Positions 9,807 through 20,947 of a stretch of DNA of 64,000 bases are shown piece after piece (the first letter of the stretch is position 1; every line of letters starts with the position of its first letter). The translations under genes were made by a program, and so were the position numbers. Source of the DNA: Bacteroidota bacterium. GTDB taxonomy: Bacteria > Bacteroidota > Ignavibacteria > Kryptoniales > JAKASW01. Under the pieces are notes generated by a model that was not told the DNA's origin, searched no databases, and saw nothing but the letters and a program-made list of their open reading frames with translations. The DNA is taken from positions 1 to 64,000 of the forward strand of contig JAKAMG010000006.1 in the NCBI GenBank assembly GCA_021812985.1. Direction: 5' to 3'.

Positions 9807-11202
9807 GAGGCGAATGCGCATCCCAATAAGATACAGGGTCGCAGTTTACGTCACGCTCTCTTTCGCGATCGTAATAGTCTCACTGAGCTATGCGCTTACG
9901 GAGCTATACGAAAGCTATTCGTTCCGGTCCTTCGATGTAACACTCCAGGCAGCCGCGAGCAGTGTCGCGAACCGGATGGCGGACCTCGATATGACTGCCG
10001 GTCGCGCGAGCGTTGAGGAGGATATATCCGAGACAATCGCCGATTTCGAAAACAAGATAGGGCTCGTGCGCATCGGGGTGTTTGACTCCTCATCGCATGA
10101 AATACTTTCGCTGAACGACGCCGACTCCATAACCGTGAAGACAGGACCCGTCACGGGGGGAAATTTCAGCTCGGTCCGGCTTGCCGGAAAGAGATACCGG
10201 GCCGCATACGCGGAGTTTGAGATGTCTGGCAACCGGCAGGGAAAAGTAGTCGCCATCGCTTCTCTCGCGCCACTCCGTGAGTCCATCGACAGGATTCAGG
10301 GGCTGGTGTTTGTAATAGCCCCCATAACCATTCTCCTCGTCGGCATCGGCTCGATAAAAATCGCGAGAAGGGCTCTTAAACCTCTTGAACGTATTGCGGA
10401 AGAGATTGACGGAATGGACGCGGATGGCGGAACGATGAAGATAAAGGTTCCACCCACTAACGATGAGATCGAGAGGGTCGCCGAATCCTTTAACGCGTTG
10501 ATGAGCAGGGTGGCTTATCTTATTAAGTCGCAGAGAAACTTCCTGATGGATGCTTCGCATGAGCTCAAGACCCCTCTGACTGTCATACAAGCTGAGATAG
10601 AGATGCTCCTCATGAAACCTGATCTCGCAGAAGAGGAAAGGGAAAACTTGCAGCACCTCGTTTCAGAGGTGGAATACGCGTCGAAGCTCGCGGTCGACCT
10701 GATTTACCTCTCACGGCTTGAATCGGCGTCCGCCAGCCTTGGGATGATCAATCCGCTCCCGGTGGTAATTGACGTGGTCGGTCAGCAGACCTCGGTTGCG
10801 CGGCGAAAGGAAATATCTCTGCATTTCAGTCCCGGGGTCAAGTGTAATGTCAAGGGGGACGTGGAACTCCTTAAAAGGGCCTTCTCTAACGTGGTGGAGA
10901 ATGCTGTCAAGTACAGTCATGCTGGGGGCCGCGTAGAAGTCCACACGCGTGTAGACCGTGATTCCATGAATTTCATCCTTGTCGTTGCGGACAACGGTTC
11001 AGGCATCAATCCAGACGAGCTCCCTCGTGTATTCGACAGGTTCTACAGAACCAGGAGCGCACGTGGAGGGGAGGAGAAAGGGAGCGGCCTGGGGTTGTCG
11101 ATAGCCAGACGAATCGTGGAACAGCATGACGGCTCAATCAAAATCGAGAGCGAACCTGGCAAAGGGACGACGGTCTCTATTGAGCTCCCTCTCGCACATT
11201 AG
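9796..11202 (+). CDS. Sensor histidine kinase (two TM, HAMP, HisKA, HATPase)
   Basis: MDASHELKTPLTVIQAEIEMLL (H-box), NVVENAVKYSHAGG (N-box), DNGSGI, GSGLGLSIARRIVEQHDGSI. Overlaps the response regulator by 11 nt. Confidence 0.94.
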   Translation: MRNERRMRIPIRYRVAVYVTLSFAIVIVSLSYALTELYESYSFRSFDVTLQAAASSVANRMADLDMTAGRASVEEDISETIADFENKIGLVRIGVFDSSSHEILSLNDADSITVKTGPVTGGNFSSVRLAGKRYRAAYAEFEMSGNRQGKVVAIASLAPLRESIDRIQGLVFVIAPITILLVGIGSIKIARRALKPLERIAEEIDGMDADGGTMKIKVPPTNDEIERVAESFNALMSRVAYLIKSQRNFLMDASHELKTPLTVIQAEIEMLLMKPDLAEEERENLQHLVSEVEYASKLAVDLIYLSRLESASASLGMINPLPVVIDVVGQQTSVARRKEISLHFSPGVKCNVKGDVELLKRAFSNVVENAVKYSHAGGRVEVHTRVDRDSMNFILVVADNGSGINPDELPRVFDRFYRTRSARGGEEKGSGLGLSIARRIVEQHDGSIKIESEPGKGTTVSIELPLAH

Positions 11203-11773
11203 CAGAATCCCTCTGTTCGGTTCTTAGACCGTCCTCCCTCGCCATTAAAGTTGCCACATTTTATTCCGAATAAATATTTGAGGCTTTTTGGGATGAGGGC
11301 TTTTCCGCATCTCTCCCGATAAGCTTTTTCATTGTCAATCTAATTCGGCTGGTATGTATTCATGAAATCTGCTCATGGGTTATAAGCTACCCAATAAGTG
11401 TCCTTGACTTCAGCCGAGGCGAGAAGGCTGAGTCATTTGTTTCGTAAAAGGGAGCGGACATTGCCTGAGGGAGTGCGCGTTTATATCGCCCCTGATGACG
11501 CGACCGGCCCGAAAGAGGGCTTGATAACGACTCCGGGGATTGGCTGGATGCGACTTTCGCAGCCCCGGGCCGAAGAGTGAAGATGAGACTTGAGGGCTTG
11601 AACATGCGTGGGAGGGCTTTTGCGTTCAAATCGCGCGTTTCATATAGAGAATTATCACGGGAGTTATGCCATCCTATAATCATATAGGATCGAGCACAAA
11701 CTTTCCAGAAGATGCTTATCGGGCCTGATCAACGGCACGAGTAAGAGTCTGATTCAGAATACCAGTTCAAAAC

Positions 11774-14700
11774 ATGGACAAGGCAAACCGACAAAGGGCG
11801 AATGCTGTGAGCGGAAAGACTCTATTGAAAACGAACTCTCCCCGATTCTGGGCATTGTTATCGACCGCCTTAAGTCTGGTCATCCTGGCAATTGGGATTA
11901 TTTATTACAGGGCAGAAAAATCCAGGATCAGATCAGAAAAATATGATGACGTCGCCTCAGTTGCCCGACTCAAGGTAAATGAAATCAGCCAGTGGAGGCT
12001 TGAGCGGCTTTCAGACGTCTCTGCCCAGTCGAACAGTTCGCTCACTAGGAGGGCTATTGTTGAGCTCCTCCACGCGTCGTCAAATTCACAGCTTAGAGCC
12101 ATGCTCGAAGAAAGATTATCAATCGAGAGGAGGCTCGAACCATATAGCGATGCGTTTGTCATAGATACCACGGGACGCGTCCTGATCCCGTCTTCCAGGG
12201 CTGGATCGAGGATAGATTCTTCCGAGATACAATCAGTTCGTGATAACTTGTCAGGAGGCAAGCCTTTCCTAACGGACCTTTTCAAGGGCTCGGACGGAAT
12301 AGTGCATATTGATGTCATGGGACCGGTAACGGATGGGGCAGGGAGACCTGTCGCTTTTTTTGTTCTCAGAAGCGACGCTGAGCGATTTCTCTATCCTCTC
12401 CTCGGTTCCTGGCCGGTGGCGAGCCAGACATCAGAGACTTTCATAGTAGAAAGACGGGGCGACAGGATACTACTCCTAAGCTCGCTCCGTTTCAATCCGG
12501 GGGCGGAATTCAACTCGTGCGGCGTTCGTGACAAGATGGCAAGGCCCGCCGCCGAGGCAGTATCGGGGAAGACAGGATTCTTTGAGGGCGTTGATTACAG
12601 AGGGAAGGATGTGCTTGCGGACCTGAGGCAGATTCCCGATTCCCCCTGGTATATGGTCTCGAAAGTCGACGCGAGTGAGATAGATGATGAGGTGAGCTAT
12701 CGCGGGGGAACTGTGGGGCTCCTCATCGCCATGTTCATACTTATGTCCGCTGCAGTTACCGCCTACGTCTACAGACACAGGGAGTCATCGCTGTATCGCC
12801 GGCTCTATGAGACGGAAAGCAAGAGATACGTAATCCAGGGCGAGTACAAGACTACGTTGTACAGCATCGGTGACGCGGTGATAACGACCAACGTACGCGG
12901 TGAAGTAATGGAAATGAACCCGGTAGCGGAGAATCTGACAGGCTGGAAGGAGGCTGATGCGAAAGGGAGACCTCTGGCGGATGTGTTCAGGATCCTAAAT
13001 GAGGATAGCCGGGCACAAGTCGATAGTCCAGTTGAACGCGCCTTGAAAGAAGGGATACCGGTTGGTCTCGCTAATCATACGGTTCTAATCTCAAAGGACG
13101 GAAGGGAAATCCCGATCGCCGACAGTGCTGCGCCCATTCGGGACCAGTCAGACGCGATCACCGGCGTTGTTCTCATTTTCAGAGACCAGGTCAAGGAGAG
13201 GGAAGCTGAACGCAAACTGAAAGAAAGCGAGCTCCAGCTGAAACGTTCCCAAAGCGTGACCAGAGTCGGCTATTATATACTCGATATCAAGAGCGGAGTC
13301 TGGTCAAGCTCCGAAATGCTGGATGCGATCTTCGGGATAGATGAGACGTTCGATCACGACCTTGCAGGCTGGCTTAATCTGGTTCACCCTGACGACCGGC
13401 AGGAGATGTCGTTCTATTTCACGAATGACGTGCTGATGGAGAGGAGGCAGTTCGACAGGGAATACAGGGTAAACCGAAGGAGTGACGGAGCCGAGCTGTG
13501 GGTTCACGGACTGGGGGAACTCGAGTTCGACGAAGGCGGTCAACCGATACGCATGTTCGGGACTATTCAGGATGTCACCGAGCGCAAGCGCGCCGAGGAG
13601 TCGCTGAGGGAAAGCGAACAGAAATTCCGGACTCTGGTCGAAAACTCGAGTGCCGCGGTTATGATATTCAACGGGGAGAGACTTGTCTATGTGAATCCGG
13701 CGGCTGCCCATATCACGGGGTATTCAGTTGAGGAACTCACACGGATGCATCCACTTGAAATTATTGACCCCGAATTCCATGAGGAAATAAAAAGGGACAT
13801 GGAAGACCGGATTGGAGGAATGAAAGTCCCGAGCGATGTGGTCCATCCGATAATGACCAAGGACGGGAAGAGGAAGTGGATTGAATTCACCGGCAACCTC
13901 ATAGAGTACGAAGGACGGCCGGCGGTGATTGCGATGTGGGTCGACATAACGGAGCGCAAGCACGCCGAAGAGGCGCTTAGGAAGAGTGAAGCTAAATTCA
14001 GGGCGGTGGTCGAGAACAGCCATGACGGAATAATCTTTGCCGACGCCCGGGGTATCGTTAGATATGCAAGTTCTGGGTACGAGGCCATGAGCGGCTACTC
14101 GGGCGATGAGAGGATAGGGAAAAGTGGGCTCGAGCTCATACATCCTGAAGACGTTGAGATGGTAAAGGAGAAGTTGGAACGTGCCCTGCGTAATCCTGGA
14201 ATTGCACAGACCTCGGAGTACCGCGTCCGGCACAAGAATGGCGAATGGCGTTGGATCGAGTCAACGGTCAGGAATCTCCTTGACAACCCGGACGTAAGGG
14301 AAATGGTGGTTGTAACGAGGGATATAACTGAGCGGAAACTGGCCGCGGAAAGGCTCAGAGAGCGGGACGTAATTTTGAACCGGGCCGTGGAAGCAGCACC
14401 AATGATACTGTTTACGCTCGACAACGACGGGATATTCCAGCTTTCTACCGGCGCCGGACTGAAAAGCATCGGATTGAAACCGGGCCAGGTGGTCGGCATG
14501 TCGCATTTCGACGTCTACAAGGATCTCGAGATCGCTAACGAGAATGTCCGCCGCGTTCTGAAAGGCGAATCTATTTCATTTGTCAGCGAAGCGCTTGGTG
14601 TTGTCTGGGATATACGCTATTCCCCCCTATACGATTTAAACAATGAAATCAAAGGGATGGTGGGAACGGCTATAGACGTAACAGAGAACAAGAGAGCGAT

Positions 14701-17314
14701 TGACGCGTTGCGCGATTCCGAGTTACGTTACCGGACCCTCTTCGACAATGCCCCGGATGGGGTCCTCATTGTTGACCCGGAGACCGGCAGGCACATAGCC
14801 TTCAACAACAAAGCACATACACAGCTCGGTTATTCCAGGGAAGAATTTGGGAACATGGGAGTTTCGGACTACGAAGTGCTGGAAGATGCGGCGACCACAC
14901 GCAGCCACATTTTGCGGATCTTGGAGGAGGGGAGCGACACGTTCGAGACCAAGCATCGTACAAAGCAAGGTGACACTCGTAACATACTGGTGATGGTCCA
15001 GAAGCTGGAGCTGAACGGCCGTCCGGTTCTGAACTGCATTTTCCGTGATATCACGGAGGTGAAGGAGGTTGAACGCAAGGCGCAGGAAGTTCAGGAAAGG
15101 TATCGTGCTGTCATCGACAACAGCAACGACGGCATCACCATAACCGACACAGATGGGAAGTTTCTCCTCGTCAACGATGCGTTTTCATCCATGACGGGGC
15201 ACTCCACCGACGAACTCCTGAGTATGACCTTCAGAGAGCTTATGGTCTCCGGTACTAAGCCGGAATTACTACAGCAAGTCGCTGAGAAGGGAATTTCCAG
15301 AACGAGGGAGACCTCGCTCATACGTAAAGATGGTACACGGAAGAAGATCAACTTGAACGTTTCCAGGATAATTGTCGGCGACGAGATGCTTTTCCAGGGT
15401 ATTATACGTGACGTCACCGACTTAAGGGATTCGGAAGAGATCAGGCGCCTCCAGTCTGCCGCTATGGAAGCTGCGGCAGACGCAATTGTCATGACTGACA
15501 GGGAAGGACTTATCCAGTATGTGAACAAGGCTTTCACGGAGTTGACGGGCTACACGTTCGATGAAGCAATAGGGAACACTCCAAGGGTATTGAAGTCTGA
15601 AAGACAAGACCCGCGTTTCTACAGGGCACTTTGGGAGACGATTCTGTCCGGCAGAGTATGGCGCGGCGAGCTTGTGAACAGGAGAAAGGATGGCTCGACT
15701 TACGACGAGTCGATGTCCATAACTCCTGTAAAGGACAACAAAGGGGAGGTAACTCACTTCATCGCCGTCAAACGGGACGTCACCGAGCGGAAAGAAGCGG
15801 AAAACGCCCTGAAAGAAAGCGAGTCGAAGTTCCGCGCCCTTGTGGAAGCTTCTGCTTCGGCGATATTGATACACGACGGAAAGCATATCTTCTACGCCAA
15901 CCCCATGGCAATGAAATTGACGGGGCATACAAAGGATGACATTTCACGCCTCAGTGTGATGGACCTCGTACACCCCGACTACCGCAAGCTTGCCGCATCA
16001 AAAATGGAGGCGAGACTTGAAGGAGGTGAAATGCCGGACAGCTACGAGATAAAAGTAGTCAAGAAATCTGGAGAAGACTTCTGGATTGACCTGAACTCCG
16101 CATTGATTGAATATGAAGGAAAACCGGCATTGCTCATTTCCGCCTATGACATAAGCGACAGGAAAAAGCTCGAAGAGCAGCTGATACAGGCGCAGAAGAT
16201 GGAAGGGATCGGAAGGCTCGCGGGCGGAGTCGCGCACGACTATAACAACATGCTTGGCGTCGTGATAGGCTATACACAGCTCATTCAGAAGAAGATTGAA
16301 AAGGGGAACCCGATATATCGTTATGTCGAACTCATCGATTCCGCTGCGAGAAGGGGAGCCGACCTGACAAGGCAACTCCTTGCGTTTGCCAGGCGCGAAA
16401 TGGTTTCACCGAAACCTATAAATCCAAACGCCGCAATCTCCTCTCTTCAGAGAATGCTCATGAAGCTGATCGGCGAGGACATTTCGCTCAAATTCCTCCC
16501 CGGCAACGGCACATGGAACATCAAGATGGACCCGACGCAGTTTGACCAGGTGCTCGTTAACCTGGCGACAAATTCCAGGGACGCCATCCATGGCGTTGGT
16601 ACAATAGCTCTTGAGACTTCCAACGTGGTACTCGACGGTGCGATTGACATGGACAAGGTTGGCGTCCCGCCCGGCGAGTATGTTGTTCTAACCGTCACTG
16701 ATGACGGTGCAGGCATGGGGAAGGACACTCTGGACAAGATTTTCGAGCCTTTCTTCACTACGAAACCCAAAGGGCGTGGAACGGGCCTCGGCCTCTCGAC
16801 GGTTTACGGCATCGTAAAACAGAACGGAGGGAGCGTAGCCGTGGAAAGTCAAGAGGGAAAGGGGACCACTTTCAAAATATACATCCCGCGCTATGTGGGT
16901 GAGGCGGAGCTGGTCGAAACTGAATCCGAGAGCGGCAGCCTTAACGGTGGGGAGACTGTCCTTGTAGTCGAAGACCAGGCGGAACTTCTGGATCTCGCAA
17001 GGAGCAGTCTGGGGGAATATGGCTACAAAGTCATCGCTTCGCTTTCGCCTGGAGAGGGTATATCAATTTGTGAGAAGTATGAAGGCAAGATTCATCTCCT
17101 GCTGACAGACGTGATCATGCCGGGCATGAACGGAAAGGACCTGCGCGACAGAATACAGGCGATTAAGCCGGACATAAAAACCATCTTCATGTCAGGGTAC
17201 ACTTCTGACATCATCGCCAATAGTGGAGTCCTCGATGAAGGGGTTGAGTTCATACAAAAGCCTTTCAGGCCTAACGAATTGGCTAAGAAGATTCGCGAGG
17301 TGCTAGACTCCTGA
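11774..17314 (+). CDS. Hybrid sensor histidine kinase with extracytoplasmic sensor region, about nine PAS domains, HisKA/HATPase and C-terminal receiver
   Basis: 1846 aa; repeated PAS/PAC segments (ITERK/VTERK linkers), [43 protein letters not shown] domain [18 protein letters not shown]...[12 protein letters not shown]...IQKPF. Confidence 0.95.
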   Translation: MDKANRQRANAVSGKTLLKTNSPRFWALLSTALSLVILAIGIIYYRAEKSRIRSEKYDDVASVARLKVNEISQWRLERLSDVSAQSNSSLTRRAIVELLHASSNSQLRAMLEERLSIERRLEPYSDAFVIDTTGRVLIPSSRAGSRIDSSEIQSVRDNLSGGKPFLTDLFKGSDGIVHIDVMGPVTDGAGRPVAFFVLRSDAERFLYPLLGSWPVASQTSETFIVERRGDRILLLSSLRFNPGAEFNSCGVRDKMARPAAEAVSGKTGFFEGVDYRGKDVLADLRQIPDSPWYMVSKVDASEIDDEVSYRGGTVGLLIAMFILMSAAVTAYVYRHRESSLYRRLYETESKRYVIQGEYKTTLYSIGDAVITTNVRGEVMEMNPVAENLTGWKEADAKGRPLADVFRILNEDSRAQVDSPVERALKEGIPVGLANHTVLISKDGREIPIADSAAPIRDQSDAITGVVLIFRDQVKEREAERKLKESELQLKRSQSVTRVGYYILDIKSGVWSSSEMLDAIFGIDETFDHDLAGWLNLVHPDDRQEMSFYFTNDVLMERRQFDREYRVNRRSDGAELWVHGLGELEFDEGGQPIRMFGTIQDVTERKRAEESLRESEQKFRTLVENSSAAVMIFNGERLVYVNPAAAHITGYSVEELTRMHPLEIIDPEFHEEIKRDMEDRIGGMKVPSDVVHPIMTKDGKRKWIEFTGNLIEYEGRPAVIAMWVDITERKHAEEALRKSEAKFRAVVENSHDGIIFADARGIVRYASSGYEAMSGYSGDERIGKSGLELIHPEDVEMVKEKLERALRNPGIAQTSEYRVRHKNGEWRWIESTVRNLLDNPDVREMVVVTRDITERKLAAERLRERDVILNRAVEAAPMILFTLDNDGIFQLSTGAGLKSIGLKPGQVVGMSHFDVYKDLEIANENVRRVLKGESISFVSEALGVVWDIRYSPLYDLNNEIKGMVGTAIDVTENKRAIDALRDSELRYRTLFDNAPDGVLIVDPETGRHIAFNNKAHTQLGYSREEFGNMGVSDYEVLEDAATTRSHILRILEEGSDTFETKHRTKQGDTRNILVMVQKLELNGRPVLNCIFRDITEVKEVERKAQEVQERYRAVIDNSNDGITITDTDGKFLLVNDAFSSMTGHSTDELLSMTFRELMVSGTKPELLQQVAEKGISRTRETSLIRKDGTRKKINLNVSRIIVGDEMLFQGIIRDVTDLRDSEEIRRLQSAAMEAAADAIVMTDREGLIQYVNKAFTELTGYTFDEAIGNTPRVLKSERQDPRFYRALWETILSGRVWRGELVNRRKDGSTYDESMSITPVKDNKGEVTHFIAVKRDVTERKEAENALKESESKFRALVEASASAILIHDGKHIFYANPMAMKLTGHTKDDISRLSVMDLVHPDYRKLAASKMEARLEGGEMPDSYEIKVVKKSGEDFWIDLNSALIEYEGKPALLISAYDISDRKKLEEQLIQAQKMEGIGRLAGGVAHDYNNMLGVVIGYTQLIQKKIEKGNPIYRYVELIDSAARRGADLTRQLLAFARREMVSPKPINPNAAISSLQRMLMKLIGEDISLKFLPGNGTWNIKMDPTQFDQVLVNLATNSRDAIHGVGTIALETSNVVLDGAIDMDKVGVPPGEYVVLTVTDDGAGMGKDTLDKIFEPFFTTKPKGRGTGLGLSTVYGIVKQNGGSVAVESQEGKGTTFKIYIPRYVGEAELVETESESGSLNGGETVLVVEDQAELLDLARSSLGEYGYKVIASLSPGEGISICEKYEGKIHLLLTDVIMPGMNGKDLRDRIQAIKPDIKTIFMSGYTSDIIANSGVLDEGVEFIQKPFRPNELAKKIREVLDS

Positions 17315-17500
17315 TTCGTCCGTAAGAAATGCCTCGGGCAATGACCGTCAGTTCTCCCGATGCCCATGTCCCGCGGTCTGAGAATGAAGCCCCCGGTGGG
17401 AGGTTTGTTCGTGTCGATCCCCTTTGCTACCTTCCTTATCATACTGAGACGGGATTCCTTCCCCCGTCCCGCCGATCACACTCAATGCAGGAAACCATCA

Positions 17501-20500
17501 ATGACCTGGAATAGAATCCTTTCGAAATATGCCGGGATGTTGTCCGTCCTGGCTTGCATCATGGTTGTGCCGCTGTCCGCGAAATCTGCGTCGGGTGAAT
17601 GGCACGTACGTGTTGACCGCCTCCGGCATGTCTTCCGGATTTCAGAACCGAACCTAAGGCTCGTTGTCGGCTATGATAAACGATGCGTTGTGGATGAGTT
17701 GTGGGTTGGGAAGCGGATGGTTCTCGCGAAATCGGCCGGAGTGTTCACGGGCATCAGGAGCGGCGGCGTGCAGATGACTTCTCGTCATCTCCTTAGCATG
17801 CCTGCGGTAGAAACGTCCGACAGCTCAGTCGTCATAGATGACATTTTATACGGTGCTGGAGAGGATACCGTAAGTGAGAAATGGACATTCTCATTCGAAG
17901 GCGACACTGTGGTCTGGCGGATCGAGCGCGATCTTAAGCACCCCATGCGTGTCGACGACGATGAGTTCCCATCGCTGAATATCAAGAGCATTGGAGAATA
18001 TAACGGCGCTCTCCTCGGCAATGGAGGGGTTGCCTGGTTCAGATTGTTCAACGATTCTGCAATTGCCTACGGCGTCCACACCAACCTCGCAACGTTTTGG
18101 AAGTCCCGGCAGGATGAGTGCCTGCAGGTCGGCGCCAGCACACCAGATCGCTCCGGTGCCATCAAGTTTGCACGCGTCGGTGACCGCCTCGGAGTGTCCT
18201 TTACATGTTCACCCTCTGAGCTCGGCTATCGCTACGATCCGGGGACGAACCGGAGAAGGTTCATCAGGGGAAAGACTGACGTCTGGGCGCCAACGACATA
18301 CGCCGCGGGGAAGTACGTGCAGGTGCTTCGCATATCTGCCAAACCATATGAGGAGGTGTTGGGGAGGGGGACTTTCCGAGGGATAGATGGCAACGCTGTT
18401 ACCTCCATCCTGAACACAATCGCCCGCCTCGGCGTGATCGATTCCAGATTGTACGGTGGAAACAGCTGGCACACCCCGTACGGCCCGATTTGTCTTCACG
18501 AGCAGTACATCGGCCAGTTCGGCATCGGCATCGATGACCAGAACTATATTAACGGATATAAGGAATGTCTGAATTATTACCGCGATCATGCGATAGAGCG
18601 GGATGGACGGGTGAAGGCAAGGTGGGCCTACACGAACGAAGACGCCAGCCCAGGCTCCGCAGACAGTCTCGGATTCTACGAGGCTCAGTGGGGAATGCTC
18701 CTTGACTCCAACCCAGACTTCGTCATTAACGTGGCCGACCTGTTCGATCAATGCGGCGATGAAACCTGGCTTCGCGGTCAAAAGAAAGCATGCGAGGCGG
18801 CTCTCGATTACATGCTTCGCAGGGACTCGAACCACGACTCACTCGTAGAGATGTTCACGAAGACCCACCTCGAACACAGGGGGAGTGATTGGCTCGACGT
18901 GATCTGGGCATCCTGGGAAGACGCCTTTGTGAACGCGGAAATGTACCATGCCTTGCGTCTCTGGTCCGGACTGGAGGAACTTCTTGGTGACAGCGCGCGA
19001 GCTGACCATTACAGGACGTTCGCCGCCGGGCTTAAGAGAAGGTTCAATGCTCCCATATCAGACGGAGGATTCTGGGATCCCAAACATGGCTGGTATGTGC
19101 ATTGGAGGGAGCCCGACGGCTCCGTGTGGGGAGACAACCTGGTCACCCCGGTGAACTTCATGGCGATAGGCTACGGAATCTGTGACGACCCCGCCCGCAG
19201 GGCATCCATTCTCCACGCAATCGACACCGAGATGGAGAAGGAGAATCTCTTCTTCTGGCCGATATGCATGTTCCCTTATGAGGAAGGTGCGGGTGGCGAA
19301 CAAAACTTTCCCTTCCCGAATTATGAGAACGGAGATCTCTTCCTGTCATGGGGAGAGTTGGGAGTGAGGGCGTTTGCGATGGATTACCCTGAAGTGGCGC
19401 TACGGTATATCAGATTACTCATCCGGAAGTACGATGAAGACGGGCTGGCTTTTCAACGTTACCTGAGGACGAGCCAGAAGGGAGCCGGCGACGACATACT
19501 TGCCGGTAATGCCTCGGCAATAGTCGGACTTTACAGGGATATCTATGGCATCAGGCCAAGCTACAACCGGCTTTATCTCGAGCCGCATCTCGTCGGCGAT
19601 CTGTATGGGACGAGACTTCGATACAATTTTGAGGGAAACATCTATCTCATATCGCTGGACGGCGCGTGGAATGCCATCTCGACCGGAAACGTTTCGTTCA
19701 AATCCTCCGATCCGTTCGGACTTAAGAGACATGGCGAAGATGTCACATGGTTTGAGAGGGACAACACTTCACCCTCGCTGAGCGTTCGCAATGACGGAAA
19801 AGATTCACTCGCGGTTACGATGCTTGACTGGTCGCAGCGACGCCGGTGGACGGAGGTTGCATCGGGCGGAGTAGCAGAGGTGACCCATCAGCTCTTGGGC
19901 CTCAAGCCAAATGATTTGTACGCCGTGTACCGGGACGGCAGGATGCTCTATTCAGGAAAGGCGGGAGCCGATGGACACCTGGAATTTAAGTGTGCCGTAC
20001 GGACGGGCAATCAGCAACTCTTCGAAGTGCGCCAGGCACGATTGCCTGGGGACATAAGGCCGGGAACGGTTATTTCTGTTTCCCGCCCAGCAATTTACCC
20101 TCGCGATACGCTCGTCTTTTCCCCCGGAAAGGTAACTGTGGCAGTTGGTTGTGATATGCCGGGAGCCGTCGTTCGCTATACGCTTGACCGATCTGTCCCT
20201 GGCCCCTCCTCTTCAGTGTACACACATCCTTTGACTCTCAATGCGACGACGGTGGTCAAGGCCCGCGCATGGAGGGAAGGACTCGCGCCGAGCGTTGTGG
20301 ATTCTTCAGAGGTCCTTTTTGTACCTAAGGATTCCACGGGAGTGTTCAAGTTGGGCGGAAAGACGGTTCACTGCCACAAGGCATTCGGGGCGAATGTCGC
20401 GCTAAGATATCCATATTCTCCTCAGTATGCAGCATCAGGACCGAACGCGCTGACGGATGGCCTACTCGGGACTGACATTTTCCAGAATGACTGGCAGGGT

Positions 20501-20848
20501 TTTGAGTGGAACAATCTGGATGCGACAATAGATATGGGGAGATTGAAATCTGTCGACAGCGTCATGGTCGGGTTTTTGCAGAACCCATCGCTCTGGATCC
20601 ATTATCCTGTGAGAGTCGATATTTATACGTCAGCGGACGGCCGACATTTCAAGCCGCTCAACGTCGGGATCGGCTCGGAGCATAATTACGGTAACGGATT
20701 CTCGCGGAGGAGCTATTTCTCTCGGGCGAATGGCGCGGAATGTCGGTACATACGCGTGCACGCCGTGAATATACACCGTTGCCCTCCTGGGAGTCCAGGA
20801 GCGGGAGGAAAGGCGTGGCTCTTTGTCGATGAGGTTATCGCAGAATGA
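17501..20848 (+). CDS. Secreted six-hairpin glycosidase-like protein with C-terminal chitobiase/hexosaminidase-type and discoidin-like modules
   Basis: Start refined to ATG 17501 (MTWNRILSKYAGMLSVLACIMVVPLSAKSASG signal). Alpha/alpha-barrel-like central region (CEAALDYMLRRDSNHDSLVEM..., NAEMYHALRLWSGLEELLGDSARADHY); AVVRYTLDRSVPGPSSSVYTHPLTLNATTVVKARAW is CHB_HEX_C-like; C-terminus resembles a galactose-binding-like fold. Confidence 0.78.
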   Translation: MTWNRILSKYAGMLSVLACIMVVPLSAKSASGEWHVRVDRLRHVFRISEPNLRLVVGYDKRCVVDELWVGKRMVLAKSAGVFTGIRSGGVQMTSRHLLSMPAVETSDSSVVIDDILYGAGEDTVSEKWTFSFEGDTVVWRIERDLKHPMRVDDDEFPSLNIKSIGEYNGALLGNGGVAWFRLFNDSAIAYGVHTNLATFWKSRQDECLQVGASTPDRSGAIKFARVGDRLGVSFTCSPSELGYRYDPGTNRRRFIRGKTDVWAPTTYAAGKYVQVLRISAKPYEEVLGRGTFRGIDGNAVTSILNTIARLGVIDSRLYGGNSWHTPYGPICLHEQYIGQFGIGIDDQNYINGYKECLNYYRDHAIERDGRVKARWAYTNEDASPGSADSLGFYEAQWGMLLDSNPDFVINVADLFDQCGDETWLRGQKKACEAALDYMLRRDSNHDSLVEMFTKTHLEHRGSDWLDVIWASWEDAFVNAEMYHALRLWSGLEELLGDSARADHYRTFAAGLKRRFNAPISDGGFWDPKHGWYVHWREPDGSVWGDNLVTPVNFMAIGYGICDDPARRASILHAIDTEMEKENLFFWPICMFPYEEGAGGEQNFPFPNYENGDLFLSWGELGVRAFAMDYPEVALRYIRLLIRKYDEDGLAFQRYLRTSQKGAGDDILAGNASAIVGLYRDIYGIRPSYNRLYLEPHLVGDLYGTRLRYNFEGNIYLISLDGAWNAISTGNVSFKSSDPFGLKRHGEDVTWFERDNTSPSLSVRNDGKDSLAVTMLDWSQRRRWTEVASGGVAEVTHQLLGLKPNDLYAVYRDGRMLYSGKAGADGHLEFKCAVRTGNQQLFEVRQARLPGDIRPGTVISVSRPAIYPRDTLVFSPGKVTVAVGCDMPGAVVRYTLDRSVPGPSSSVYTHPLTLNATTVVKARAWREGLAPSVVDSSEVLFVPKDSTGVFKLGGKTVHCHKAFGANVALRYPYSPQYAASGPNALTDGLLGTDIFQNDWQGFEWNNLDATIDMGRLKSVDSVMVGFLQNPSLWIHYPVRVDIYTSADGRHFKPLNVGIGSEHNYGNGFSRRSYFSRANGAECRYIRVHAVNIHRCPPGSPGAGGKAWLFVDEVIAE

Positions 20849-20947
20849 GCGAAGGCGACAGGCGCTGAATTGCTTTTCGAGACACAACTTCGGTCGAATA
20901 CCGACCGTCGAAACAGAGCTTACAAGCCCCAATTGAAACTAAATGAG

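Noticed and set aside
11387-11683. Short ORFs on both strands in the 570-bp gap before the PAS kinase
   Set aside because: No motif, mutually overlapping, no convincing ribosome-binding site seen.
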